Shown here: one piece after another, positions 24,701-40,340 of the stretch
Position numbering within the stretch: position 1 is the first letter of the stretch
Layout of the letters: every line of letters begins with the position of its first letter
Assembly (NCBI RefSeq): GCF_018812025.1
Contig: NC_063052.1
Span: 22,418,150 to 22,482,149 of the forward strand
Reading direction: 5' to 3'
Length of the DNA stretch: 64,000 bases
Source of the DNA: Megalobrama amblycephala
Taxonomy: Eukaryota > Chordata > Actinopteri > Cypriniformes > Xenocyprididae
Position numbers and translations under genes: made by a program
Notes under the pieces: model-generated
The model's input: the letters and a program-made list of their open reading frames with translations, nothing else
Databases searched by the model: none
What the model was told of the DNA's origin: nothing

Positions 24701-27386
24701 GGACCTTGACCTGGGGGGAGCGTTAGATCATTTGAGGAGGAGGTGCGGCAGCATCTTCGACTGCTTTAGTGGGCTCACCGGGGTGTTGAGGAACTGCCTC
24801 TATTCTGCATCTCGCATCTCAGTAAGCGTCAGCCACAAGTGACGATGCAGAACCACAAGGCTACCCATATTGCTGCCAATTCCCTGGGCGACCTTTTTAA
24901 ATGCGGACAGGGCTAGATCAGCTGCTGTCCGCAATTTGCGGAATGACTCTGGGTCCGGGCCTTCTTTGTCCAGGGACCTCACCAGTCACATCTGGAATAC
25001 CTGCAGGACTGCCATCATGTGGAGGGCAGATGCTGCGTGTCCTGCAGAAATATATGCCTTTTCAGCAATATGAGCTTTGGCTTGACATGGCTTAGAAGGC
25101 AATGAGGCGGTTTTCCAACGTCGGGACAGACATAGGTGAGTTCCAACGACGTCCTCAATGGGAGGCGGTCGTGCGTACCCTCTTTTCTCCACCCTCTCCA
25201 CTGTTGTGAGAAGCTAAATTCCTTGTGCATGGGTTTGGGCTGAGTGAGGGGTGCGCCATGCTCCTTGTGGAGCTCAGGGAAGAAAGGGGCTGGTCTCTGT
25301 GGTGTGTCCATTTGCTGGCTCGCACCGAGGAAAGACCCATCCATCTAACGTTTAGACGGCTGTTCAGGGGCCGTCCAGTCCAACTCCAAATCTGCTACAG
25401 CCTCCGTGAGGATGCTCACCTGCTCCGCGTCTATTGAAATCAGGGTGCAACTAGCCTCTGAAGGGACCTCCGACCAGGCAACCTGGTCAGAGGCACTTGT
25501 GGACATGGTGTCGTCCTCTCCACAGCTGAAAGACACCATTCCCTACGCTTCTGCCAGGGGGCTGGAACTCTCTTTAACATAGGTGAGTGGGGGCTCCAGC
25601 GTGCGAGGGTGACGTAGGCATTGGGCTGACATCAGCCCCTCGATAGTGCCTCCTGAAGGAGTAATCTGCAGTCTGCCGGCCCGCGGCTCGAAGGCGGTGG
25701 GCAGAGGATATGCAGAAGCCAGCGGGCCACAGCTGTGAACAATGGCCAGCCTCCCATGAAGGATCTTGATTGGCAATTCCTCGCAGGCTCGGCAATCCGA
25801 TCCTTCCAGTGCCGCCTCAGCATGGGCGTGGCCCAGACACAGCACACAATCCTTATGTGCATCTGGAAAGTTGACAGGACCACCACACATGTGGCAAAGA
25901 GACATCTTTGTAGTAGATAATCCTTGTTCTCCACCGGAACGCAAGAGGGGATCACTATCCGCGTCGTCCACTCTAGTTGCGCAGGTCAACGGTGAAATCA
26001 GGCTCCAGGTGAAGGAGAAAGATTCTGAGGTATTCTGGCACCTGACATCACTTATATAGTGGCTGAGCCAGCCAATCAGGCGAATGCTTGGACGCCATTG
26101 GCTATTGCAAAGCAATAGTGTGATTCAATCAGGCTTCAGCATTTCGAGGAAAAGGGTTTCCCCATACGTAATGTCGAGAAACTGACTCAATATGGAACAG
26201 AAGAACAGGACACAGGAGAAGTAAATGAGTAAATCTATTCTCACATTAAGTCTAGAACTAGGCTAGAATAAACATCATGTTCACACAGCGCACACAACGC
26301 TGATTTCTATGAACGTGGGGACAGGAGAGCTGTCAGTCAATAAATTGGAAAACAAAGTAACTTGCATTACTTATTTGAAAAAGTAACTCAGATTTTTTTT
26401 GTAAATCTAAAAGTAATGCATTACTTTACTAGTTACTTGAAAAAAGTAATCTGATTACATAACTCACGTTACTTGTAAAGCGCTACCCCCAACACTGATT
26501 ATAACATCTTATTTTTGGTTATTTCCTGACTTAAAGATTTCCGTCTCAGACTTTTGGACCTCACTGTATGTTTCACCTAGTCGTGACAATGCTAGAGGTC
26601 TCTATATTTATGTACAGTAATAATGAACCTTCTGACTTATCTACAACTCCTTCATGATTGTAGTGTCTTTTCGGTCTCTTGTCACTCTCTATCTCAGGTG
26701 CAGGTTGTCAGTCAGTACAGCCAGCTCAGCAGTTAGACACTCTGGTGGCTTTGGGACAGGACACTGTAAAGATGTTGAGTAACTTCGCCCAAGGAGCGTC
26801 AAATTGGCTTCAGACTTTAATAGAACAAAAGGCACCATCATCATCATCATCATCATCCTCTTCAACCACATCATCAAATGGTCCTTCGCCTTCCAAGTCA
26901 AATTCTGTTGAGAAACCAAAGGAAGTCCAAGATTACCCAGAAAATTTTGAGCCCCTCCGGTCTAGATGTCTGGTGGATATAGAGATACCTTGCACACCAA
27001 TAATGAAGAACCCATTTGTTTCTCCTCTACTTGCTCCAGACAATCTTCTCAAGGGGCTTCCTCCAGTGCATATAGTGGTAAGACATGATGAATCTGCATT
27101 TCCAGAGATAGTGTTGAAACTCTTATTTTAATACTTTGATTGTTCTCCTCAGGCCTCTGCTTTGGATGCCCTGTTAGATGACTCAGTGATGTTTGCCAAA
27201 AAGCTGAGGAATATGAACCAGCCAGTGACTCTCACTGTGGTTGAAGACCTCCCTCATGGCTTCCTGAGCCTAGTACAGTTCTCCAAAGAAACACAGGACG
27301 CAGCAGATATGTGTGTGAGAAAAATCAGAGAAGTCTTCCAGCAAGAGGAACTCCCAGCTGGTCAGAGGCAGCCAGGGCTTGTTTAG
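15778..27386 (+). CDS. lipe: Hormone-sensitive lipase (10 coding exons, 696 aa)
   Basis: Cytosolic and lipid-droplet lipase that hydrolyses diacylglycerol and cholesteryl or retinyl esters. Coding exons: 15778-16020, 17262-17546, 17721-17811, 18414-18559, 19091-19276, 19502-19654, 19764-19908, 20399-20626, 26698-27077, 27153-27386. All are bounded by AG and GT and keep frame. The first exon starts at acceptor 15776, two bases before the ATG. Residues 1 to about 315 are the HSL N-terminal domain. The alpha/beta-hydrolase core has the oxyanion motif HGGG at 355-358, nucleophile Ser429 in GDSAG, Asp624 in [10 protein letters not shown] and His654 in DLPHGF. The regulatory loop in exon 9 is short, contains a Ser run coded by an (ATC)n-type tract, and lacks an RRxS-type PKA site. 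Intron 8 (6.1 kb) is almost all transposons. Fish may carry two paralogues, and which one this is was not settled. Confidence 0.95.
16292..16742. repeat. TA-flanked CATTCAAAAGTTTG-type MITE, copy 1
   Basis: The left end is TACACTTCCATTCAAAAGTT and the right end AAACTTGTGGATGTTAGTGTA, imperfect inverted repeats ending in TA. Internal text such as CTGATTTGCTGCTCAAGAAA is shared with copies at 18683-19028 and 48146-48625, with a more diverged copy at 32976-33402. It lies in lipe intron 1, before the exon at 17262. Confidence 0.65.
17882..18342. repeat. Element with internal TCACAATTCTGA minisatellite
   Basis: A degenerate unit of about 20-25 bp, built round TCACAATTCTGACTTTTT and its reverse complement, is repeated many times, giving a self-complementary array. 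The outer parts (TATGGAACCTTTGTTTTC and a right end whose reverse complement is CTATGGAAGCTTGTTTCC) look like weak inverted ends. ORFs on both strands are artefacts of the repeat. It lies between lipe exons 3 and 4. Confidence 0.6.
18683..19028. repeat. TA-flanked CATTCAAAAGTTTG-type MITE, copy 2
   Basis: The left part is ACCATTCAAAAGTTAGGGGT and the right part reads CCTTTGAACAGTAGTGTA, its approximate inverted repeat. The interior matches the copy at 16292-16742. It sits in the intron just upstream of lipe exon 5. Confidence 0.65.
20636..20740. repeat. Fragment of a dispersed repeat shared with 38560-38770
   Basis: Motifs around TTTATACAGTACATATCGTT and AAGCAGCTTTACAGTAATAA resemble a second copy at 38565-38620 (TTTATACAATACAGATTGTT, AAGAAGCTTTACAGGGATAA). 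It may be the 3' part of a SINE or LINE; the class is unresolved. Confidence 0.5.
20938..21145. repeat. Degraded copy of the 2325-2637 hAT-like MITE
   Basis: Shared motifs include CTAATCTTTGTTAACAAGTTAA, GTTAGTTCATGTTAG and a right end TTGTAAAGTGTTA. The left terminus and target duplication could not be fixed. Confidence 0.5.
21288..21454. repeat. Partial AGTTCACCC-family repeat
   Basis: The segment starts after TTTTTAA with AGGAACAATTGACCCTGTCA and continues CATTTACTCACCCTCATGTT, matching the family seen at 3593, 29922 and 35839. It lacks part of the left end and stops at the hAT insertion at 21455. Confidence 0.55.
23121..23765. mobile_element. hAT-like element nested in the DIRS-like element
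   Basis: The ends are CAGTAGCGTGTTTA and TAAACACGCCACTG, inverted with one mismatch. A perfect 8-bp duplication, TGTCCACG, flanks it at 23113-23120 and 23766-23773. Subterminal runs of GGGGCCCCC occur on both sides. Near 23400 a short exon-like string codes MDEQLK followed by a donor GTATGT, perhaps the start of a lost transposase gene. It is the innermost of four nested insertions. Confidence 0.85.
23831..24493 (-). pseudogene. DIRS-type pol fragment with RNase H domain
   Basis: An open frame of 220 codons, the longest in the element. The C-terminal half contains [20 protein letters not shown], typical of the RNase H region of DIRS-like pol, where Asp and Asn residues cluster near the active site. 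Just upstream on the minus strand, [18 protein letters not shown] belongs to the end of the reverse transcriptase but in another frame. The stretch ends without a tyrosine-recombinase domain. It is a decayed piece, not an active gene. Confidence 0.7.
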
Positions 27387-27756
27387 ACAGGGAAAGTCCT
27401 GATGGTCCACAAAGGTCCACAAACCGAAAATTAGGGGAATCCATCCACCAGCTCAGCTCCTGAAAACAACTGTAGATCCAGCTTGCAACACCTAAATCAT
27501 ATCTGCTAAGGCTTAATGTGCAGTTTTGCATCAGAGTGATTTATTTTTAGAAATTCACAATGACCATTCACTGTTCTGTTCTGACCAAACACAATGTCTA
27601 AGCATCCACCAAAATTTCACCATTGTGCCTGTAGTGATGCAATAAGGTCTGTCCATAACATATTTTTAAAACACTGTACTGTGGCTTTTATTTGTCACAA
27701 TTTCTAACATCTTGTTTTTAGCTAAAATCCAAATGGTTTTAATGTTTAAATGTAAT
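27387..27756 (+). other. lipe: 3' untranslated region of lipe and spacer
   Basis: Sequence after the lipe stop codon at 27384-27386. No AATAAA signal was identified in the first 300 bases, so the polyadenylation site is not placed. Confidence 0.4.
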
Positions 27757-28070
27757 AGGGGTGTCAAACACACAGCCTTACTTTATCTCATATAATTTAA
27801 CCCTTGTGCTGTGTTCACAACCATTTACATACTTGGATGTGTGAAGTGTCTCATTACTCTATATTATCACTAAATATTGGCCTAAATCTTTTTGTCAACG
27901 TGTTATATTTCAATTAGCACAGGTTTTGCATTTCTTTTTGGATCTGATTGATCATAGGCCTCATTTATCTGAGCTTATGCGCCTCAATTTTTGACCCGAA
28001 AAAAGCATTATTTGTGGATAATGTTGGCAATATCAAATAAAATTCAAAATTATCCTACTAGTGTGCTTTA

Positions 28071-28380
28071 ATGTTTAATCCTACATTACCACACGTGTAC
28101 GTACACACACATGCACACACAAGACATGTACACAAAATTTTGAATATTATATGCTTTCTTTTTCAGAAAAAATAACTTTATCTTATTCTGAACTGCATCC
28201 AGTATCCATTTATCCATCCAACATTACCACGCGTGTAAACAAACACACATGCACACACAAGATGCATGTTCATGTACACAAAACTTTGAGTATTATATGC
28301 TTTCTTTTTCACAAAACTAAACTTTATCCTGAACTTTATTCATACATCCAACATTACGACACACGTGCACGCACACATGA
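28071..28380. repeat. Tandem array, unit about 130-150 bp
   Basis: At least two copies, and part of a third, of a unit with ACATTACCACACGTGTAC, CATGCACACACAAGA, GTACACAAAA and TATTATATGCTTTCTTTTTC in the same order. A related unit in the opposite orientation occurs near 29030-29100. Confidence 0.75.
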
Positions 28381-28608
28381 TTTTGATTTATGATTTTGAT
28401 ACTGTACAAACTGTATATTCTTTCCCCTAACCCTACCCCTAAACACATCCCTCACTTTATACATTTTTACATTTTACAAAACAAAACAAAACAGTTTAGT
28501 ATGATATATAAGTCAGACCAAAAAAAAAAAAAATGTCCCCACAAGATCAAAAATGTCTGGTATTTCAATCCATGTGGGGACATTTTGTCTCCATAACGAC
28601 GGGGGAGA

Positions 28609-28611
<3 letters not shown>

Positions 28612-28653
<42 letters not shown>
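28612..28653. repeat. (CA)n microsatellite
   Basis: About 21 CA units. They follow a common fish motif (GTGGGGACATTTTGTCTCC), itself partly inverted with TGTCCCCACA at 28534. Confidence 0.95.
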
Positions 28654-28657
<4 letters not shown>

Positions 28658-29090
28658 TTGAACTGTCTTTGCCCTGCAGTGACACTGCTACAAAAAAGTC
28701 TTTCTTTCAATGCCAGCACCTGAAGATTATTCAGATGATTGTTCCTAATCATTTGTTGCAATGTCTTTGATCACGAACCTCATGCACAAACAGCTTCTTG
28801 ACCATTGTGCTGCCACTAAATGAATGATAAGAAAGGTGTTATGTGACATGTACTGTATATACTGTCACTGTGCTATTAGTACTTTTGTCAGCTTTATTGT
28901 GAAACATGCAAATCCCAAAACACAATGTTGTAATATTTTGTCTGGAAGATGTGATGAAATGAAGATCAAGAAAGAAAGACTTGGTGGGGTCACTGTGGAG
29001 CAAACAGAGCTTGTGTGTGTGTGTGTGCATGTGAATGTGTGTGTGTGTGTACACGTGCGGTAATGTTGGATGGATGAATAGATAGTGGAT

Positions 29091-29209
29091 ACAGTTCAAA
29101 ATAGGATAAAGTTCATCACTTTTAATGGCTGGTCATTTTTGTGTGGGGTTTTCCCACACAAAAATGACCAGCCATTAAAAGTGATGAACTTTATCCTATT
29201 TTGAACTGT
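29091..29209. repeat. Perfect inverted repeat: 57-bp arms, 5-nt loop
   Basis: Bases 29091-29147 are matched without a mismatch by the reverse complement at 29153-29209, with a loop GTTTT. The arms begin ACAGTTCAAAATAGGATAAA. On either strand the transcript would form a 57-bp duplex. The arm sequence is related to the neighbouring tandem units. Confidence 0.95.
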
Positions 29210-29921
29210 AACAAATGTGACTTTGTGTAATTTTGTACAAAATAAAAGTATTTGAAAACAAACTTCCTGATTAAACATTAAAGCACACTAGTGTGATAAA
29301 TTGTACAGAATGTTAAAATTTAAAATATAAAATTTATTCAATATTGCTAAAAATACCCACAAATAATGAGTTTTTTTTTTTTTGTCAAAATGTTCAATCA
29401 GATCCAAAAAGAAATACAATAATGACATCTTTATTAGCAATTTTTTGTAGGTCGGTCATTTCTGACCAGCAACACCACAAGTGTAACAAGATGGGGAGAA
29501 AAAAATACAAAAATTCTTGATATTCTGCGATAACATAAACTAGCATTTTCAGGAAAAAGATAGTACTCTCCGGGTCCTTACAAAATGATGCAAACACAAC
29601 GGTTTAAAAATTTAACCTTCAATTATATGAATCAATTCAGTATTGTGCTTTGTACATCAAAATTGCTTATTAAAGCAGGATAAAGTTGCTTCGCACTAGT
29701 GAGCATGCATACACTCTCCATGGTTTTACAGATAAAAAAAAGAGAATTAATTGGCCCTCATAAGGTGCCATTTAGTCCAGTATGGCTCCTGACCTAAAAT
29801 TACTTTGACACCCCTACTCTAATATAAGATTACAATGTAAGCTAATTTTAAAATTTACAATATAATTTTACAAGGATATTTGCTTGTGTAATGTATATAC
29901 TAAACACTCTGATGCCTTTAA

Positions 29922-30163
29922 AAAGATAGTTCACTCAAAAATGAAAATTCTGCCACCATTTACTCACCTTCAGGTTATGAATTTCTTCCTTCTGCTGAAA
30001 GAAAAAAAGAAAAAAATGTTTTTTTGAAGAAGAATGTCGGTAACCTAATATTTGATGGGCCCCATAGGCTTCCATAGTTTTTTTTTTTTTTTTTTTTTTC
30101 CCCATACTCTGGAAGTCAGTGGGGCCCATCAACTGTTAGGTTACCGACATTCTTCAAAATATC

Positions 30164-30199
<36 letters not shown>

Positions 30200-30298
30200 T
30201 GTGTGTGTTCAGCAGAATAAATAAATTCATACAGGTTTGAAACAACTTGAGGGTGAGTAATTGATGACAGAATTTTCATCTTTTGGTGAACTTTCCCT
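29922..30298. mobile_element. TTAA-flanked AGTTCAC-family MITE with internal hairpin
   Basis: Both borders are TTAA (29918-29921 and 30299-30302). The ends are inverted: AAAGATAGTTCACTCAAAAA at the left and TTTTGGTGAACTTTCCC at the right. A second inverted pair inside (GGTAACCTAATATTTGATGG with CCATCAACTGTTAGGTTACC) surrounds a poly-T tract at about 30079-30098. It carries a GT microsatellite at 30166-30208. Confidence 0.75.
30166..30208. repeat. (GT)n microsatellite
   Basis: About 20 GT units with one TTTG interruption, inside the 29922-30298 element. Confidence 0.9.
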
Positions 30299-30899
30299 TT
30301 AAGGATGTGTTTATGCGCTTTACTCCATTGTGTTCTTTCATACTGTTGTCTACACTTGAACCTTTATATTACCATGTTACCTCATCATTTCCTCAAAAAG
30401 AACTGGACAGATGCACAAGAAACTTTTGCTGTGACTAGTTACCAGTTCCTGTTCCAGTAAACTAAACAGCTGAAAGGTATTCATAACCATAACAAATATA
30501 GATTCAGAACATGTTAACCTGTGCTTTTTTTTTTCTCATAACTCCCAAGATTTTTGTAAAATGCAGTAATTAATAATACACTAGTTTCAGCATCTTTGTT
30601 TCCAGAGCTGTTTTGCGACACATCTGTATTTTGCAAAATTTAGCAATTATTGTTAGGCTACTACAATAAAGCTGTGGTAACTTTGTCACCATATATTCGA
30701 GTAACAGCAGGATTCTGAATTCACTCATTAGTAATGAATTATTAATATTTTTGTATTTCAATATAATAAATATTTGTTTATTGTCATTTTTTTCCTGTAT
30801 TATTAATATTCATTATGACTAAGAATGCCTGAAATACACTATGGTTACCTTAGTAATTGTAAGGAGAAAAAGAAAGAAACGCAGTAAATAAATCAATGT

Positions 30900-31120
30900 T
30901 TGATAGTTGTAGGGTCACAAGAGCCTCCGTACCGCTGATGGCAGCATTTCAGATGTGCAGCGCTCATATGAACCCCACTGACGTTCAATACATGTCGACC
31001 GTGTTGACAGAAATACAACAAAGAGACAAGCTGCTTGTAGCGACATGATAAATACTACGTTGATAACCAAGTAATTTACCTAATGTGTAAGGCAGCATAG
31101 GATATCGATACGAATAAAGG
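30900..31120 (+). promoter_or_regulatory. ddx61: Candidate promoter and non-coding first exon of ddx61
   Basis: A slightly CpG-richer segment ends in the donor ATAAAG|GTAAAT near 31120. Possible further non-coding exon material lies after the acceptors CTCTGCAG near 31983 and TGCTCTCAG near 32156, before the start codon at 32714. This is inference from splice-site matches and position; no TATA box was found. Confidence 0.35.
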
Positions 31121-32713
31121 TAAATGTTTGGTTTTTACCGTCGTGTATTATGAAGTGACGTTAATATTCTAATGTTAACCACCTAGCTTAGCACAAACCA
31201 TCTGCTAGCTAAATAATTTGATGTCAGTCTTTTTGGGATTTTTTTATGATTTGCCTTAAAGTAACTAACAAGTAAAGCGATGTTTATATTGTTTATGTTC
31301 TGGAAACAATTATTAGTGTCATTCTGTGTAAGTTTGAGATGCTTGTGTTTAAAAAGTTAAAGCCAGACTTTTATTTCATATTCTAGAGTTGTGAAAACTA
31401 TCGAAGAGACACGCTGTCCGTTTTTATATTTTTTTCGTTTACAGGTTGTAGTGTAAAAGTTTTGGTTTGAATTGACTGAAATGTAATTATTTGTAAACAA
31501 GCGAAAGTATATATGGATCTAAGCCAGTGATATTTATTTACCAAATGTAAGAACGTAAGATATTTTAACAGGGTTAAAGTTACTGTTAATGACACTAACT
31601 AAAAAGTACCATAATGTTCCCATGTTTTTTATTTATTTTTTATTTTTTTACATGTTAATTGAATATATGTTCCTTTAGTTATTGCTTTAAGTACCACATA
31701 AATACCATGGCTTTTGAATATCCGAATCATTTATTTAATACCGTCACTGTACCACGGTAACGTTACTTTTTTTGCCAGGGGAGCATAAAGAAATATCACA
31801 TTTTTATAGAAACTTTTCATTTACAATAAATTATAATAATAACCATAGGTTCCACCAAAATAACAGTTATATCTACTACCGTAAAACCATAAAAATATTT
31901 GGAATCCCTCAAAGCTTCCAGAATTTTTCCATGTAATGTGCAATTTGTAAATTGTCATTGATTTCCACATGGTTTCTCTGCAGGTGGCACAGGTGTGAAC
32001 ACAATTGGAGAGCAACACAGAGGAAAGGACATACACAAGACGTCCAACTGGCTATTTATATAGTACTGGCTTGTATTCAGCCCTGTTTGACTTTTGAACG
32101 AAAGTGTCACCCTGAAGTGTTACTTTGTCTATTTTTTTTTTTTTTTTTGCTCTCAGATGTGCTGGAGTGAATCCTACGAGCCAGACAAATGTATAAATGA
32201 ACCGAGACTGGTCTCTCTGATCAGAGTTTTACTGCATCTGAACAAGAAAGAGTGAGAATCGGCAGCCAAAAGACCACAAAGCACTGTTTTTGCAAAGTAA
32301 TATTGCATATGTGTAGACACACAAAAAGAAAGTTCTAGTCCTGAGAAGCATTAGGTCTTTCTGTGCTTCACACTGCCTTAGCAGACTAGTTCTTTATCAC
32401 ACCTGTCCGGGTATAATTATCTATACTGCGCGCAGGTGTGCGATATTTATGCATATAAATATTTATTTCTCTTCTTTTGGAAGAGCTCTTATAATACACC
32501 TTGGGTGGCAGCATTGCTCTTATTAATAGAGCTTAAGCTGTACGTTGAATTTGTAAATATCTCATAAGATTCTTTAGTGAAACTTTTTTACTGAGACCTT
32601 GTGGACACTGTGAATGGCTCATTAGGTCTTATTAGACCTTGATAAGGCATTAGAAAGTGAAAAAGACTTGGACAAAAAATCTAAACTGACAATACCCACA
32701 AAGCAGTGATAAA

Positions 32714-39873
<7,160 letters not shown>

Positions 39874-40340
39874 GGAGCACCATCAGAGAGCAGGTGAAGG
39901 CATACAGCTAATAACATTTTACACATATAATGGGGAAATACATTCAAGTCTAAAGTTTCTTTATTGATCTGATAATATCTAATTTTGCAATGTATTATAT
40001 TTCCATATGAATCAGAAATCATTTGAGTGACTTTACATCTGTTTTTTCTAGGACAGTTGGAGAAATTGAACCTGACTTTTGCACAAGCATCTGCTATTGC
40101 ACAAACCAGTTACTTCTCGGCTCATATCTTTCCTCATCTTTTCCACTTCCACAGTATTTTTTTTTTGTTTTTGTTTTTTTGGTCCCTGTCAATGTTTTGC
40201 TCTTTTGTTTGCATTCATTGTTCATTTTTTGGGGGTTATGCCTCTTTATAAATGACTATACATTCCAGTTGAGACTTGCAATAATAAAATCTAAGCATTC
40301 AGAGAACAGTTCGTGTTTGATAGAAAACAATAAACAAAGG
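39874..40340 (+). other. ddx61: ddx61 3' UTR with a probable intron
   Basis: Twenty bases after the stop codon there is a donor, GAGCAG|GTGAAG, at 39894. A good acceptor, TTTTTTCTAG, ends at 40051, which suggests a 3'-UTR intron of 158 bp. Because the junction would lie only 20 nt downstream of the stop, it should not trigger nonsense-mediated decay. Possible polyadenylation signals AATAAA lie near 40281 and 40330. Confidence 0.45.

Larger units (their letters stand above)
22230..26190 (-). mobile_element. DIRS-like retrotransposon, defective, minus strand
   Basis: Inverted terminal repeats are visible. The left part at about 22268-22440 (ACATTACGTATGGGGAAACC, CTATTGCTTTGCAATAGCCA) is matched inversely at about 26025-26180. 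Near the left end a second inverted pair (22230-22287 with 22489-22548) forms a hairpin, as may be expected of the internal complementary region of DIRS elements. Minus-strand frames give a gag-like Cys/His motif ([19 protein letters not shown] at about 25770-25900), gag C-terminal pieces at 24800-25200, a reverse-transcriptase tail near 24450-24530 and an RNase H domain at 23831-24493. Most of the reverse transcriptase is missing, and frames are broken. A separate hAT-like element is inserted at 23121-23765. Confidence 0.75.
21455..26497. mobile_element. hAT-like element containing a nested DIRS-like element
   Basis: The ends are CAGTGTTGGGGAAAGTTAC at the left and CGCTACCCCCAACACTG at the right, inverted. 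They are bordered by a perfect 8-bp duplication, ATTATAAC, at 21447-21454 and 26498-26505. Subterminal AGTAATGCATTAC motifs occur on both sides. The middle is taken up by a DIRS-like retrotransposon on the opposite strand. No hAT transposase was recognised. Confidence 0.85.
20864..26566. mobile_element. Outermost Tc1/mariner-like element of the lipe intron 8 nest
   Basis: The left end is TA then CAGTGGGTTCCAAAAGTCTG. The right end is the reverse complement, with CAGACTTTTGGACCTCACTG then TA at 26567-26568. The original element was short; the present 5.7-kb span is due to later insertions: an hAT MITE copy, a TTAA-family fragment and the large hAT element at 21455-26497. No transposase coding remains. 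Confidence 0.7.
27757..29817. repeat. Complex inverted-repeat element with tandem array and hairpin
   Basis: The outer ends are GGGGTGTCAAA near 27759 and its inverse TTTGACACCCC near 29805. Inside, segments at about 27930-28080 recur inverted at about 29266-29412, for example CTAGTGTGCTTTAATGTTTA and its complement. The left arm also holds a tandem array and CA repeats, and the centre is a perfect hairpin. No coding content was recognised. The target duplication was not clear, so the classification is open. Confidence 0.55.

Noticed and set aside
28467..28761. Minus-strand ORFs rich in Cys-Val
   Set aside because: They are translations of the (CA)n microsatellite.
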